DNA of 64,000 bases from Bacillus sp. FJAT-26390. Lineage in GTDB: Bacteria > Bacillota > Bacilli > Paenibacillales > Paenibacillaceae. The notes beneath the pieces were generated by a model, which had not been told where the DNA came from, made no database searches, and saw nothing but the letters and a program-made list of their open reading frames with translations. The position numbers and the translations under genes were made by a program. Below, piece by piece: positions 35,040-45,185 of this stretch (position 1 is its first letter; each line of letters opens with the position of its first letter). The DNA lies in the NCBI RefSeq assembly GCF_001682865.1, contig NZ_MAQX01000032.1, forward strand, positions 738,888-802,887, given 5' to 3'.

Positions 35040-36563
35040 TTAATGATTCACTTTCTCCTGATAAGCAGCCGTCATATCCTCTGCAACTTCTTTCAAGGTT
35101 GGATCATTGCGCAGCTGGTCTATTAATTTATCATAGTTTTCAATCGTATCTTTTCCGATAATAACCTTCGTGCGCATATCGCTCACTTTTTTGGAGATTT
35201 CAGGATAGTATTTGTTGTAAACCTCAGAATACAATTCAAGGCTAGGGTTTGGCGTCTTGATCTTTTTACGTTCATTGACGATTTCGACATTCCGATTGTA
35301 AACGTCATCCGGCATGCCCACAGCGCCTATCGACATGTCATCGCTGATGAGATGAATCAAATTGTTCATATTGCCGTCACCCACTTGGTCGATAGCGCTT
35401 TGAGGAGTAGCTATTTTGCGGCCATTCTCTACCGTATAATGGACGCCCTCAATCCCATAGGTGGCAAGCTCATTGCCTTCCTTCCCATAAGCGTAATCGA
35501 AAAATTTCAAAATCTCTTTCAATTTATTTTCCGAAACCTTCTTCGGGATCAAATACACGCCATAATAAGAGGAACCTGATGGCGTATATTTCACTCCGCT
35601 TGCATTCTCCAAATAAGTGATTGGCACATAGTCGGCAGTCGGAACAACCTCACGTATAACGGAACCCGTAACCCACGCATGGTTCATCGATTGAGAAGTA
35701 CCGCCCGATTTGCCTCCACGAATCACGTCTACCGTTTGCGAGTATTTCATAATGGCAAAATCTTTTGGGAATAGCCCTGCTTCATATGCCTTTTTAATCC
35801 ATAGCAGAGCATCGCGCGACTCATCTTCTGTTATGGCAGGAACAAGCTTATCCTCTTTCAGTTTCCACTGCCCTTGCGTACCGTTAAACACGCCGTATAC
35901 AAAGCCTAATGTATCGTAATTAGCGGAATAAGGAATTTCATCCGCCTGGCCATTTCCGTTAGGATCCTTTTCCTTAAATGCCTTTAGTACATCATAAAAT
36001 TGATCCATCGTCGTAGGCGCTGCGAGTCCTAGCTTGTCCATCCAATCTTTACGCAGGATCGGAAAAGCCCCGCCTCCGTAGCTAGGATAAAACCTGGGAA
36101 TGGAGTAGTTTTTCCCTTTAATCTTCGAATCAGACCACGCCAATTCTAGATTTGGGGCGCTTAGGTTCGGATAATCCTTTATGTACGGCGTCAAGTCCCA
36201 GAACACGCCTTGATCAACCATCTTCTGCAGCTGCGGATTCACCAATGACTCGACAAACGTAACCTCGGGCAAATCGCCGGATGCCAGCATGACATTAATC
36301 TTTTCCTCTGAGGTGGAAGGCGACAGCCATGTAATATCAAGCTTGGTATTGGTACGCTTCTCAAATTCTTTCCAAATCACGTTTGTGTTGTCAATAAATT
36401 CAGGCGCATAATTCAGCGTCTGGATTTGAATTTTCGTTGGAGCCGAAGAATCAGAAGCCTCCTTTGTACTGCTGCATGCCGTTATGAGCATGCTTGATCC
36501 CACAATTACAACGATGGATTTCGTTAACAAAGACTTCTTCAGCTGTGTGCTTTGTCGATTCAT
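35040..36563 (-). CDS. Extracellular oligosaccharide-binding lipoprotein (LipO/LplA-like)
   Basis: About 507 residues. The signal ends in lipobox ITAC (about residue 30), then the family-1 binding fold typical of LplA/LipO receptors (FEKRTNTKLDITWL, MLASGDLPEV, LRKDWMDKLGL). It captures an oligosaccharide for the two permeases coded upstream. I chose ATG 36561-36563, eight bases after GGAGG; another ATG two codons upstream is too close. Operon position suggests the cargo is the substrate of the downstream sulfatase. Confidence 0.9.
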   Translation of the reverse strand: MNRQSTQLKKSLLTKSIVVIVGSSMLITACSSTKEASDSSAPTKIQIQTLNYAPEFIDNTNVIWKEFEKRTNTKLDITWLSPSTSEEKINVMLASGDLPEVTFVESLVNPQLQKMVDQGVFWDLTPYIKDYPNLSAPNLELAWSDSKIKGKNYSIPRFYPSYGGGAFPILRKDWMDKLGLAAPTTMDQFYDVLKAFKEKDPNGNGQADEIPYSANYDTLGFVYGVFNGTQGQWKLKEDKLVPAITEDESRDALLWIKKAYEAGLFPKDFAIMKYSQTVDVIRGGKSGGTSQSMNHAWVTGSVIREVVPTADYVPITYLENASGVKYTPSGSSYYGVYLIPKKVSENKLKEILKFFDYAYGKEGNELATYGIEGVHYTVENGRKIATPQSAIDQVGDGNMNNLIHLISDDMSIGAVGMPDDVYNRNVEIVNERKKIKTPNPSLELYSEVYNKYYPEISKKVSDMRTKVIIGKDTIENYDKLIDQLRNDPTLKEVAEDMTAAYQEKVNH

Positions 36564-36599
36564 GATCATGACCTCCTCAGATTAGTAAAACCTATGTCA

Positions 36600-37487
36600 T
36601 CATTCCTTTACAGAACCGACCATTGCGCCTTTCGCAAAATGCTTCTGCAAGAATGGGTACACCAGCATAATTGGAATCGTTGCGATCACGACTGCAGCCA
36701 TTTTCAATGTTTCGGTTGGCATCTGTCTGTTCATCTGGCTAGCTACCTTTGCTTCTCCACCACCTCCCATCGTAGTGGGATCAACGAGCATATTTTGCAG
36801 AAGAACCTGCAGCGGCCACTTCGTTTGCTCGTTAATAAACATAATTCCGTTAAAATACGTATTCCAATAAGCTACGGCAAAAAACAACCCAAAGGCGACG
36901 AGTGCGGGCATAGACAGCGGAATAATAATGCGCCAGAATACGCCGATCTCGGTAGCTCCGTCGATGCGAGCCGCCTCTTCCAAACTATCCGGAATACTGT
37001 CGAAAAATCCTTTCATTAAGAGCACATACCATCCGCTTGTCAAAGACGATAAAATAAGCGACCAAATACTATCGATAAGCCCGAGATTGCGAACGACCAT
37101 ATACAGCGGTACGAGACCCGGTGTGAATAAAAAGGTTAGCAGAATCATGAACATCATGGTTTTACGGAAACGAAGACGTCTGCAGGATATGGCATATGCC
37201 AATCCTCCTGTAACCAGCAGGCTTAGCGCTGTGCCTACCGTAGCCAGAAAAACGCTGATCAATAAGGAATTCATGAATAATCCGTTATCAAGCAAGTATT
37301 TATATGCATCGAGCGACCATTCTTTCGGCCATAATATCAAATCTCTCGTGTAATACTCCGTTGGAGCCGTGAATGAAAGCACGATTGTATAATAGATCGG
37401 GAAGATCATGGCTAAGCTAAATAGGATGAGAATACCGCCATTCGTAATCCCAAATATACGGTCCTTCCAAATCATGTTCGTTTTCAT
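36600..37487 (-). CDS. Carbohydrate ABC permease (LplC-like)
   Basis: About 295 residues, six helices, EAA loop PDSLEEAARIDGATEIGVFW and LPLSMP-like follow-up (IIIPLSMPALV). The C-terminal end YPFLQKHFAKGAMVGSVKE is the usual LplC tail. The start is ATG 37485-37487 after GGGAGAG. It is the second gene of the operon and needs an ATPase from elsewhere. Confidence 0.92.
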   Translation of the reverse strand: MKTNMIWKDRIFGITNGGILILFSLAMIFPIYYTIVLSFTAPTEYYTRDLILWPKEWSLDAYKYLLDNGLFMNSLLISVFLATVGTALSLLVTGGLAYAISCRRLRFRKTMMFMILLTFLFTPGLVPLYMVVRNLGLIDSIWSLILSSLTSGWYVLLMKGFFDSIPDSLEEAARIDGATEIGVFWRIIIPLSMPALVAFGLFFAVAYWNTYFNGIMFINEQTKWPLQVLLQNMLVDPTTMGGGGEAKVASQMNRQMPTETLKMAAVVIATIPIMLVYPFLQKHFAKGAMVGSVKE

Positions 37488-37517
37488 AATCCGATGTCTC
37501 TCCCTTCGCAGCCCCAA

Positions 37518-38507
37518 TTAATATAAGCTTTCGTCGCCGAACCGTTTAGCAACCTTATTTGCCGCCACGACTAGAACCACGCCAATAACGGATTTGAATA
37601 AACCGATCGCTGTACTATAGCTGAACTCGCCTTGCCGTATCCCCACGCGGTATACGTAGGTGTCGAACACTTCAGCAACCTGAGTTACGGCAGCGTTCAT
37701 CATCAGGTATACTTGCTCAAAGCCCGTATCCATAATGGTCCCCAAGCGCAAAATGAATAGAATGATAATGACGTTTCTCATTGCGGGTAAAGTAATATGC
37801 CACATCCTGCGGAATCGGCCTGCTCCATCCATTACAGCCGCTTCATACTGCTGTGGATCAACGCCTGCAATCGTTGCGAGGAATATTATCGTCCCCCACC
37901 CTACTTCCTTCCAAATCGATTGTGCCGTCAGCAGCCCCCAGAAATAATTCGGATTGGACAAAATATCCATGGTGTCCTTATCTAGTGCTGCGAGCAGCTT
38001 ATTAAATAGGCCTTCCGATTGGGAAAACATTAAATAGGTGAGCCCATAGATCAAAACCCAAGATAAAAAATGAGGAATGTATATGAGTGATTGAACCATC
38101 CGCTTCATCACTTGATTCCGTACTTCATTCATCATAAGCGCCAATATAATCGGAGCCGGAAAGAAAAAGACAAGGTTCATGACGCTTATGCCCAGCGTGT
38201 TCCGCATCAATATCCAAAAGTCAGGATTGGAAAAAAATCGCGTGAAATGTTCAAACCCGACCCATTCGCTTCCCCAAACCCCTAAGTAAGGCGAATAATC
38301 CTGAAATGCAATAATTAGATTCGTAATCGGAATATATTTGAAAATAATAAAAAATAAGATGCCCGGGAGAGCCAATAAATACAAATACCGATCCCGCTTT
38401 AAATCCGGCCATAGCGATCGTTTTCTTTTTTTAATCATTTTGTTTTTCGATGGTCGAGACGACAAGCTTTTGCCCCGAAATGCTGCTTCCGTATTAGGCG
38501 TTCGCAT
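37518..38507 (-). CDS. Carbohydrate ABC permease (LplB-like)
   Basis: About 329 residues: a basic N-terminal tail (about 45 residues), then six helices with the EAA loop (QQYEAAVMDGAGRFRRMWHI) and LPAMRN-type follow-up. It is the first gene of the operon and divergent from an AraC-type regulator. I chose ATG 38505-38507, about seven bases after GCGAGGT. Earlier starts (ATG near 38534 or GTG 38549) are possible and would only lengthen the basic tail. Confidence 0.88.
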   Translation of the reverse strand: MRTPNTEAAFRGKSLSSRPSKNKMIKKRKRSLWPDLKRDRYLYLLALPGILFFIIFKYIPITNLIIAFQDYSPYLGVWGSEWVGFEHFTRFFSNPDFWILMRNTLGISVMNLVFFFPAPIILALMMNEVRNQVMKRMVQSLIYIPHFLSWVLIYGLTYLMFSQSEGLFNKLLAALDKDTMDILSNPNYFWGLLTAQSIWKEVGWGTIIFLATIAGVDPQQYEAAVMDGAGRFRRMWHITLPAMRNVIIILFILRLGTIMDTGFEQVYLMMNAAVTQVAEVFDTYVYRVGIRQGEFSYSTAIGLFKSVIGVVLVVAANKVAKRFGDESLY

Positions 38508-38861
38508 CGGTCTACCTCGCTTTCTTCTATCCATAATTTGTCCATCCACTAACTTGGAACACCGTTGATCGATAAGAAGAAAGTAACCGTTCCTAACATT
38601 TCATGCAATTCGACTTTTTTTCCGCTGCTATAAAGATGGTTTTTACTAGAATCGAGGACCTAGAACACCCTATAGAATATGGGTTTGTCCTATTCATTTC
38701 CATAGATTGCACTATTTTTACGACGATCCTCTAGCTATCAAAGTTAATTTTTTGAAAATGTATTTCTTTTCATATGAACGCTATTTCGCTATGATGGATA
38801 ACAACATCATTTCTTAACACCATAGATTATCTTTATGATATTCGAATCAGGAGTGAGGTAA
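38508..38861. other. Divergent regulatory region between LplB-like permease and AraC regulator
   Basis: About 350 bases of AT-rich DNA between divergent genes. A promoter for the regulator was found (38767-38795). I saw no clear promoter or operator repeats for the permease side, although an AraC-type protein would be expected to bind here. Confidence 0.45.
38767..38795 (+). promoter_or_regulatory. Candidate promoter of the AraC-type regulator gene
   Basis: TTTTCA (38767-38772) and TATGAT (38790-38795) are separated by 17 bases, about 65 bases upstream of the start codon. The -10 matches consensus at five of six positions and the -35 at four. Confidence 0.45.
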
Positions 38862-41174
38862 ATGAAAGCACCATGGGCAAGAAAACGATCCTCAAAAGGA
38901 ATCATGTATTGGAAACTTAGCGCGCTATCCATACTCCTCACCTGCCTTCCTATCACCATTGTCAGTGCCATCAACTGGAATGTCGGAAATCAGTACCTGA
39001 TTAAGCAATATCAGCATAATAACGAACAGCTGCTCAAGGACACATCGAGGCAGATTGATGATCAAATTAATCAGCTTATCCAATACTCCCTACATATGAT
39101 TGCGAACCCGATATTCAAATCCTCTATTGCCAGCATGAATTTTGTTAATGAATTTGAAACGACACACGAACTTAGCGATACGCTGGATTTCATTGAAAAT
39201 GGCTACCCGCTTATCGATCAAGCCTATTTATATATTGAAAGCCAGAATAAGGTGATGCAATCGACACTAGGATTACGGTCGCTTGACAGCTCTGCTGCTT
39301 CTTCAGCTTGGAAAAGCATAATGAGCGAAGATAAAGGCATATTCTGGACGAATAAACTTGTCCGGCCCTTTAATAGAGACGACACGAAAAACGCGATTGT
39401 GATGAAATTACCTTTCAATAGCCAAAAGCCATTTGGTGCCCTTGTTCTATATGTGAATCCATCCAAATTCCATCTCAATTCGAATTCCGAACAAATTTCC
39501 TATGTCCTTGATGGGGAGGATACTCTAATCGGGCAATCCGATGCGAGCAAGGAATACCCAAATGCGCTGCCTGGAATACAAAAGTTTTTAAGCGAAAACG
39601 TTCGATCGTATGATAGCGAGTTCCATTTTAGGCTCCCTGTCGACAACGATGTCATGCTGATGAATACACTATCTTTTTGGAAATTGGGCAGTATTTGGAC
39701 TTACGTCTCTGGAACACCCGCATCCGCTATCACGGCGCCTAATCAACCCTATAAGCAGGTTGTACTGATCTACTGGGCTATTTCACTGCTTATCGCACTT
39801 GGAGTAAGCTGGTTTGCCTCACACCGCATGTACAAGCCTATCCGCAAAATAGTAGATTTGTTCAAAGAAGAAAAAACAAAAGACCCCTCCCAATACAATG
39901 AGATCGAATATATCGAAGAGAAATGGAAGCAGCACAGATTCGCTGCTGAATCTTTACAAAACCAATTGAACACTTCCATTCCGAAGGTTAGGGAAGCGTT
40001 TATCAATCAATTTGTCTCGGGGCAAGCTACGCATTTGACCGAATCGGAAATAAAGGAAAAGCTGCTCGCTCTGCAGCTCGACATCACCGATCAACATTTT
40101 TCAGTCATTATATGCCAGCCTTATACGCTTAGCCGAGATAGCGGGCAACTTACAGCAAAGGACGATCAGCTGCTTACGTATGCTTCCATCAATGTTTTGC
40201 AACAACTCTCTGAACCTGTGACCTCATATATGCATACGATTAATTTCATGGACAGCTCCTTCGCTATGATCTTGTTCTATCCGGCGTCCTCGTCCTCTGA
40301 CGAGCTGAAGAAGCAGCTGATGCAATTAAGCACAGATATGATTCATACTTTGCGTGATGTATTGAACATGAAGGCAACCATCATTATAAACGGCCCCACC
40401 CGCTCATGGTCTAACGTTCCTTTTTTACTAGAACAGGCTAAAATAGCGCTTAATTACCGCAGCTTTATTTCTGACAGTCAGCTATTAGACGCTGAGCTCG
40501 TATTGGAGCAAGTGAATATGCAAAGCGAATTCCCTTTAGAGCTGGAGCAGGAATTTACCCATACGCTCAACCTTGGACTCGAAGAAGAGTCTGTCGAGAT
40601 TTTAACGAGATTAGTTATGGCACTGCAAAATGGCGATGCTCCTGAATGGGTCGTCCATCAAGTGCTGATGCGTCTAAAAAATAACCTGTACCGTGTCATG
40701 CTTCAATCCGGCCATAATCCCTACGCGCTGTACGACGGGGTCAAATTGCAAAAGGAATTGAAGGCACTTCATGATTCAAACGCTTGTATTCATTGGTTTC
40801 GCACGAATATCATTAAGCCCTATATCGAAATATTGAATAAAAGCTATCATCATTCCATTAAACATGTCGTTGACCACATCATTACAACCATTAATGAAAA
40901 CTATATGAGTGATCTCTCGCTCGAAACATTCGCTTCTGAGGCTAAAGTGAGCATATCCCAGCTAAGCAAGGCATTCAGGCAGATGACCGGCACGAACTAT
41001 ATTGATTACTTAACCTCTGTTAAAATAAATCATTGCAAACAGCTCCTCATCACTACCGATATGAAAATACATGAAATTGCGAAATGCGTAGGCTATCAGC
41101 CTCCCTATTTCAACCGGATGTTCAAGCGGCTTGAAGACCTAACTCCGGGACAATTCCGCGAACAGTTTAAATAG
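38862..41174 (+). CDS. Membrane-bound AraC-family transcriptional regulator (YesS-like)
   Basis: A 770-residue one-component sensor-regulator. A basic start is followed by helix 1 (about 17-37), an extracellular Cache-like region (about 40-290), helix 2 (about 300-320), a HAMP-like and central cytoplasmic part (about 325-660) and a C-terminal AraC double helix-turn-helix (about 665-768; MSDLSLETFASEAKVS, IHEIAKCVGYQPPYFNRMF). The likely role is to sense an extracellular sugar or envelope cue and activate the divergent Lpl-sulfatase operon. The ribosome site is GGAGTGAGG. Confidence 0.9.
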   Translation: MKAPWARKRSSKGIMYWKLSALSILLTCLPITIVSAINWNVGNQYLIKQYQHNNEQLLKDTSRQIDDQINQLIQYSLHMIANPIFKSSIASMNFVNEFETTHELSDTLDFIENGYPLIDQAYLYIESQNKVMQSTLGLRSLDSSAASSAWKSIMSEDKGIFWTNKLVRPFNRDDTKNAIVMKLPFNSQKPFGALVLYVNPSKFHLNSNSEQISYVLDGEDTLIGQSDASKEYPNALPGIQKFLSENVRSYDSEFHFRLPVDNDVMLMNTLSFWKLGSIWTYVSGTPASAITAPNQPYKQVVLIYWAISLLIALGVSWFASHRMYKPIRKIVDLFKEEKTKDPSQYNEIEYIEEKWKQHRFAAESLQNQLNTSIPKVREAFINQFVSGQATHLTESEIKEKLLALQLDITDQHFSVIICQPYTLSRDSGQLTAKDDQLLTYASINVLQQLSEPVTSYMHTINFMDSSFAMILFYPASSSSDELKKQLMQLSTDMIHTLRDVLNMKATIIINGPTRSWSNVPFLLEQAKIALNYRSFISDSQLLDAELVLEQVNMQSEFPLELEQEFTHTLNLGLEEESVEILTRLVMALQNGDAPEWVVHQVLMRLKNNLYRVMLQSGHNPYALYDGVKLQKELKALHDSNACIHWFRTNIIKPYIEILNKSYHHSIKHVVDHIITTINENYMSDLSLETFASEAKVSISQLSKAFRQMTGTNYIDYLTSVKINHCKQLLITTDMKIHEIAKCVGYQPPYFNRMFKRLEDLTPGQFREQFK

Positions 41175-41192
41175 CGGCCCTCTTATTAGCAA

Positions 41193-41244
41193 AAAAGATC
41201 GCATTCTCCTAGCCCCGCACGGCTAGGGGAGGAATGCGATCTTT
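41193..41244. terminator. Bidirectional terminator between AraC regulator and binding-protein gene
   Basis: AAAGATCGCATTC, CCTAGCC, a short loop, GGCTAGG and GAATGCGATCTTT form a long, slightly bulged stem. T-runs flank it on both strands, so it can end both convergent transcripts. Confidence 0.9.
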
Positions 41245-41340
41245 CTCATGTTCGGTGCGGTGTCTGTCATCACTTAAGCAAGCTTAAGAAGCAGACCATT
41301 CCGCGCAGATATACTGCCGTGAATGATCTGCCCATGTCAT

Positions 41341-42975
41341 CTATTCGATGCCTTCCTCTTTTGCCTTCGCGTTTACTTCCTCAATCATCTTGTCGAGACC
41401 CTTGGCCTTGTAGCCGTCTACAACCTTTTTCCAGGACTGCTCCGCCGAATCCTTCGACAGCATGATGTTCAACAAATCATCGTGATCAAACACTGTAAAT
41501 TTATCCTTGGCAGGCGTCGACATGTAAGTCAGACGAATATCATAGTCAGGAATTTTGGTGTTATTCATAATCCAGTCGATATAATTGACCGCTTCCTGCC
41601 TAATCTCTTCATTTGAAATAATGGGACTGTTCATATCGTAGTTGCTGGCCGTTTCATAGGCAACCAGGTCCTTCAAGAAACCGATAGCAGGGTATTTTTC
41701 GATGCGCGGCCTATTATCCAAAATAACCTTTTTGTCTCCCTCTACCTTGTAATCTACGCCTTCAATGCCGTAAGTGAGCAAAGCTTTGCCTTCTGGAGAG
41801 AGTACATAATCGTACAGCGCCAAAATACGGTCAAGCTTCTTCGGATCAATCTTTCCGCTGAAGTAGCTTTCGGACCAATAGGTTTTGAAGATTGCATGGC
41901 TGCGCTCCCCGTCCGGTCCAACTAGCGGCTTCAGCACCTTTACGCTATCAAGAATATTGACGTTTGGATTGCTGTTAGCCCAGCGCTTGGTGTAAATATG
42001 CTGATCCAGGTTCATAAATCCGCCGCCTGCAATCATCGCTGCTGCTTTGCCTGAAGCGAATTTGTCGTAAGCGGTATCCGGGCTGGTTAAGGCGATGTCA
42101 GGATCAATCAGATTATGGTCATACATATCCTTCATGTTCTGAATGGCTGGCAGCGCATTTTTGGAGAAGACCGCCGGAATAAACTTGCCATCCTCCTTGA
42201 TCCACTTAAAATCCGCGCCGCTGCCATCGCTAGTCGCTACAGGGTTGCCGTACAGCCAAAACAGGCCGCCGATCATTTTCACCTGAGAAGCCGTTAGGCC
42301 CGTAATCTTCTTGCCCTCTGGATCGGCCTTAACGATGGCATCAAGCATCGCCTTGAACTCGTCCCATGTCTCCGGCTCTTTCGTAATGCCAGCCTTCTGC
42401 GCCAAATCCCACCGATAATAGACTAAGCGGTCAAGCGCGCTCCAGTCCACGCTTGGGAACATCCTTCTAGGGATCGTATAGTGCTTGCCGTCAACCGCCA
42501 AACCCTTAATGTCCGGCGCCTCAAAGTATGCTGCCAGGTTCGGATATTTGGTCAAATCCGGCAGCGAAGCGACAACGCCTTGACTAACCCACTTCCGTTG
42601 ATATTGCGTGCCGACTGCATCTATTGCGAATACGTCCGGGAGCTGTCCCGAAGCAGCCCACATCTGGATTTTTTGAGCATAGTCATCCCATGTTGTATTT
42701 ACCGGTTTAATCTTAATGTTGAATTTCTTCAAAATTTGTTGCATGATGGGGTCTTTATCCATCTTCGCTACTTCCGCTTCCACGTCCCAGAAAGCGATGG
42801 AGATTTCCATTGGATCCTTGTAGGGGTTGTCATCTGCGGCAGTATCCGTGTTATTGGCTGCATTCGCCGCCGGGCTCTCTGCTGCCTTCTCGTTACCGCT
42901 GCTGCATGCCGCGAGCAAGCCTGCAAAGAGAGATAAGCATGCAAGGATAACGCCAGCCTTCTTCAATCTTTTCAT
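41341..42975 (-). CDS. Extracellular oligosaccharide-binding lipoprotein (LipO/LplA-like), second system
   Basis: A 544-residue lipoprotein: lipobox LLAAC (about residues 20-24), low-complexity Ala/Asn/Asp linker, then the binding fold (ILKKFNIKIKPVNTTWDD, WAASGQLPDVFAID). GGGAGG lies before the ATG. It ends the operon that starts with the permease at 44906, so permeases are made before the receptor here, the same gene order as in the 35-38.5 kb operon. A third gene for an ATPase is lacking. Confidence 0.92.
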   Translation of the reverse strand: MKRLKKAGVILACLSLFAGLLAACSSGNEKAAESPAANAANNTDTAADDNPYKDPMEISIAFWDVEAEVAKMDKDPIMQQILKKFNIKIKPVNTTWDDYAQKIQMWAASGQLPDVFAIDAVGTQYQRKWVSQGVVASLPDLTKYPNLAAYFEAPDIKGLAVDGKHYTIPRRMFPSVDWSALDRLVYYRWDLAQKAGITKEPETWDEFKAMLDAIVKADPEGKKITGLTASQVKMIGGLFWLYGNPVATSDGSGADFKWIKEDGKFIPAVFSKNALPAIQNMKDMYDHNLIDPDIALTSPDTAYDKFASGKAAAMIAGGGFMNLDQHIYTKRWANSNPNVNILDSVKVLKPLVGPDGERSHAIFKTYWSESYFSGKIDPKKLDRILALYDYVLSPEGKALLTYGIEGVDYKVEGDKKVILDNRPRIEKYPAIGFLKDLVAYETASNYDMNSPIISNEEIRQEAVNYIDWIMNNTKIPDYDIRLTYMSTPAKDKFTVFDHDDLLNIMLSKDSAEQSWKKVVDGYKAKGLDKMIEEVNAKAKEEGIE

Positions 42976-43046
42976 TGTTGAATCCTCCCTTTTTTGTCAT
43001 TGTGAAGCTTTCTTTAAATTAGGACAAGCATCTATTTGATATTTCC

Positions 43047-43943
43047 TTATCCTTTGATGGAGCCCACCATAATGCCTTTATTAAAGTGCTTCTGCAGGAA
43101 AGGATAGACCATAAGTATCGGAACGCAAGTAATAACGATAGTAGCCATCTGCAGGGCAGGCGTATAAACTTTGCTGGAGCTGTCGGTTGCCATTTGCTCC
43201 GCCAGCGTATTAAGTAATTGATTGGATGTAATGAGCGTCTCCCGCAAATAAATTTGCAAAGGCGTCTTGGCTGAATCGCTGATGAAGATGAGCGCGTACC
43301 ACCACTCGTTCCACCGCTCTACCGCAAAGAACAAGCCGAATGTAGCGATAAACGGCGCTGAGATCGGCAAAATGATTTTAAGCAAAATGTACAGGTCATT
43401 CGCTCCGTCCAGCTTCGCCGATTCCTCCAAGCTCTCTGGGAGCGTGCCAAAGTAGTTTTTCATAATAATAAGATAGAAAGTGTTGAGGCCTGCCGGTATG
43501 ATCATGACGAAGATGCTGTTGACAAGGCCAAGCGCCTTAATAATGAGATAGAATGGAATAAGTCCCCCGTTAAAAAACATCGTGAACAAAATAAGCGTAA
43601 GCATCCCGTTCCGGCCGGGCATTCCTTTCTTGGAGAGCGCGTAGGCTCCCGCCACCGAAATGCTCATGCTGAACAGCACGCCCACAACGGTTATAAATAT
43701 GGAATTTGTCATAGAGCTCCAAAACTTCGCATCGGACAAAATGACTTTGTAAGCCGACAAGTCAAAGGACAAGGGCAGCAAATAAAGATTGTACTGGCTT
43801 ATGACATCGAATTTGGCGAAGGAAATAATGAGCACGTTATAGAATGGGAAAAAAGTGACAATGGACAATAGCGAAAGCAGAATATAAACGACTAAGTCGA
43901 AGGTGCTTATTTTTTTTCTTTTTCTCGTATGCGAAAGCTTCAT
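43047..43943 (-). CDS. Carbohydrate ABC permease (LplC-like), second system
   Basis: About 298 residues, six helices, EAA loop PESLEESAKLDGANDLYILL, followed by ILPISAP. The C-terminus YPFLQKHFNKGIMVGSIKG is nearly the same as in the other LplC-like protein in this window. The start is ATG 43941-43943, six bases after GGGAGGT. Confidence 0.93.
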   Translation of the reverse strand: MKLSHTRKRKKISTFDLVVYILLSLLSIVTFFPFYNVLIISFAKFDVISQYNLYLLPLSFDLSAYKVILSDAKFWSSMTNSIFITVVGVLFSMSISVAGAYALSKKGMPGRNGMLTLILFTMFFNGGLIPFYLIIKALGLVNSIFVMIIPAGLNTFYLIIMKNYFGTLPESLEESAKLDGANDLYILLKIILPISAPFIATFGLFFAVERWNEWWYALIFISDSAKTPLQIYLRETLITSNQLLNTLAEQMATDSSSKVYTPALQMATIVITCVPILMVYPFLQKHFNKGIMVGSIKG

Positions 43944-43964
43944 CTGATTACCTCCCATGCACGA

Positions 43965-44906
43965 TTAATATAGTCCTTCTTCGCCCATTCGCTTCACAAC
44001 GGTATTGGCAACCGCCAGAAGCACTAAGCTAATGACGGACTTGATTAATCCCGCCGCTGTCATATAGCCAAAGTCTCCGCCTACCTGGAACGATGTTCGG
44101 TAAATGTAAGTATCGATCACGTCAGACACGGAATAGACGGGTGAACTGTACAGGTTGAAAATTTGGTCAAAGCTTGCGCCTTGCGTCAGCAATTGGCCCA
44201 CATGCAAAATTAGCAAAATGGCTACGGTGCTCTTCATGCCCGGCCATGCGATATGAAGCAGCCGTTGGAAACGACCCGCTCCATCCATCTCGGCGGCTTC
44301 GTACAGCTCGGGGTTAATGCCCGCCAACGCGGCTAAGTAGATGATGGAGTCCCAACCGACTTCCCGCCATACATGCGTAATATAGAGCATGGGACGGAAT
44401 GACGAAGCGCTCGTAAGCGGTGAAATGGACTCATAGCCAAACAGCATAATGATTTGGTTCACGGCACCGTCGCGGCTTAAAATAATGGATATAATGCCCG
44501 CCAGCACGACCCATGAAATAAAATGCGGGAAAGTAAGTACCGTTTGGAAGAAGCGCCTCGCCTTTTTCCTCGAAAATTCATTTAGCAAAATCGCGAGTAT
44601 GATCGGCGCGGGAAAATGAATGAGGAGCTTCATTAGGCTGATAATCATCGTATTTTTGAATGCCGTATGGAAGTCTGCGTCCGTCAAGAGCGTTCGAAAA
44701 TGTTCGATTCCAATCCATGGACTGCCTAGTATGCCTCCGCTGTAATCAAATGTCTTGAAAGCCAGCGTAACGCCGTACATCGGCGCGTAGCTGAATATCG
44801 CATACCAGACCATCACAGGAAGCACCATAAGATAAAAATATTTGTACTGAAGCATCGTCTTCCACAGCTTCTTCTTTGGTTTGTAAGCATTTGCAGCGCT
44901 CTGCAT
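43965..44906 (-). CDS. Carbohydrate ABC permease (LplB-like), second system
   Basis: A 313-residue permease, six helices, EAA loop ELYEAAEMDGAGRFQRLLHI followed by AWPGMKS. The C-terminus NTVVKRMGEEGLY matches LplB proteins. AAGGAGT lies before the ATG. It is the first gene of the three-gene importer operon. A cre-like palindrome lies about 125 bases upstream. Confidence 0.93.
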   Translation of the reverse strand: MQSAANAYKPKKKLWKTMLQYKYFYLMVLPVMVWYAIFSYAPMYGVTLAFKTFDYSGGILGSPWIGIEHFRTLLTDADFHTAFKNTMIISLMKLLIHFPAPIILAILLNEFSRKKARRFFQTVLTFPHFISWVVLAGIISIILSRDGAVNQIIMLFGYESISPLTSASSFRPMLYITHVWREVGWDSIIYLAALAGINPELYEAAEMDGAGRFQRLLHIAWPGMKSTVAILLILHVGQLLTQGASFDQIFNLYSSPVYSVSDVIDTYIYRTSFQVGGDFGYMTAAGLIKSVISLVLLAVANTVVKRMGEEGLY

Positions 44907-45029
44907 AAGAAGTCACTCCTTGCTCTATTAAATTTGCGCAAACTCGGGAATCCATTCGCTCTTTTAAGTATAGTAAGGTCGGCGAGGGCGGAGTATAGAC
45001 ATTACTAGCCTTGTATGTGGACTCCTTCA

Positions 45030-45044
45030 TGCAAGTGCTTTCAT
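45030..45044 (-). promoter_or_regulatory. cre-like palindrome upstream of the second importer operon
   Basis: The minus strand reads ATGAAAGCACTTGCA, which agrees with the CcpA consensus WTGNAANCGNWNNCW at all but one fixed position (G9 is A). A related 14-bp palindrome occurs at 46770-46783. Confidence 0.4.
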
Positions 45045-45134
45045 TTATTTTCAATCATAAAATAAGACATAGCGGCAATGGTTTTGTACATATTCGGTTA
45101 TATAAAAAGAGGAGGGCTGTCGTTGGAAGACATG

Positions 45135-45177
45135 AAAAAATAGCGGTACAGGGTCTATTCCTGTACCGCTATTTTCT
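45135..45177 (-). terminator. Terminator of the second sulfatase gene
   Basis: AAAATAGCGGTACAGG and CCTGTACCGCTATTTT form a 16-bp perfect stem with a seven-base loop; the minus strand continues with TT. It starts nine bases after the sulfatase stop codon. Confidence 0.9.
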
Positions 45178-45185
45178 ATTCTGGT

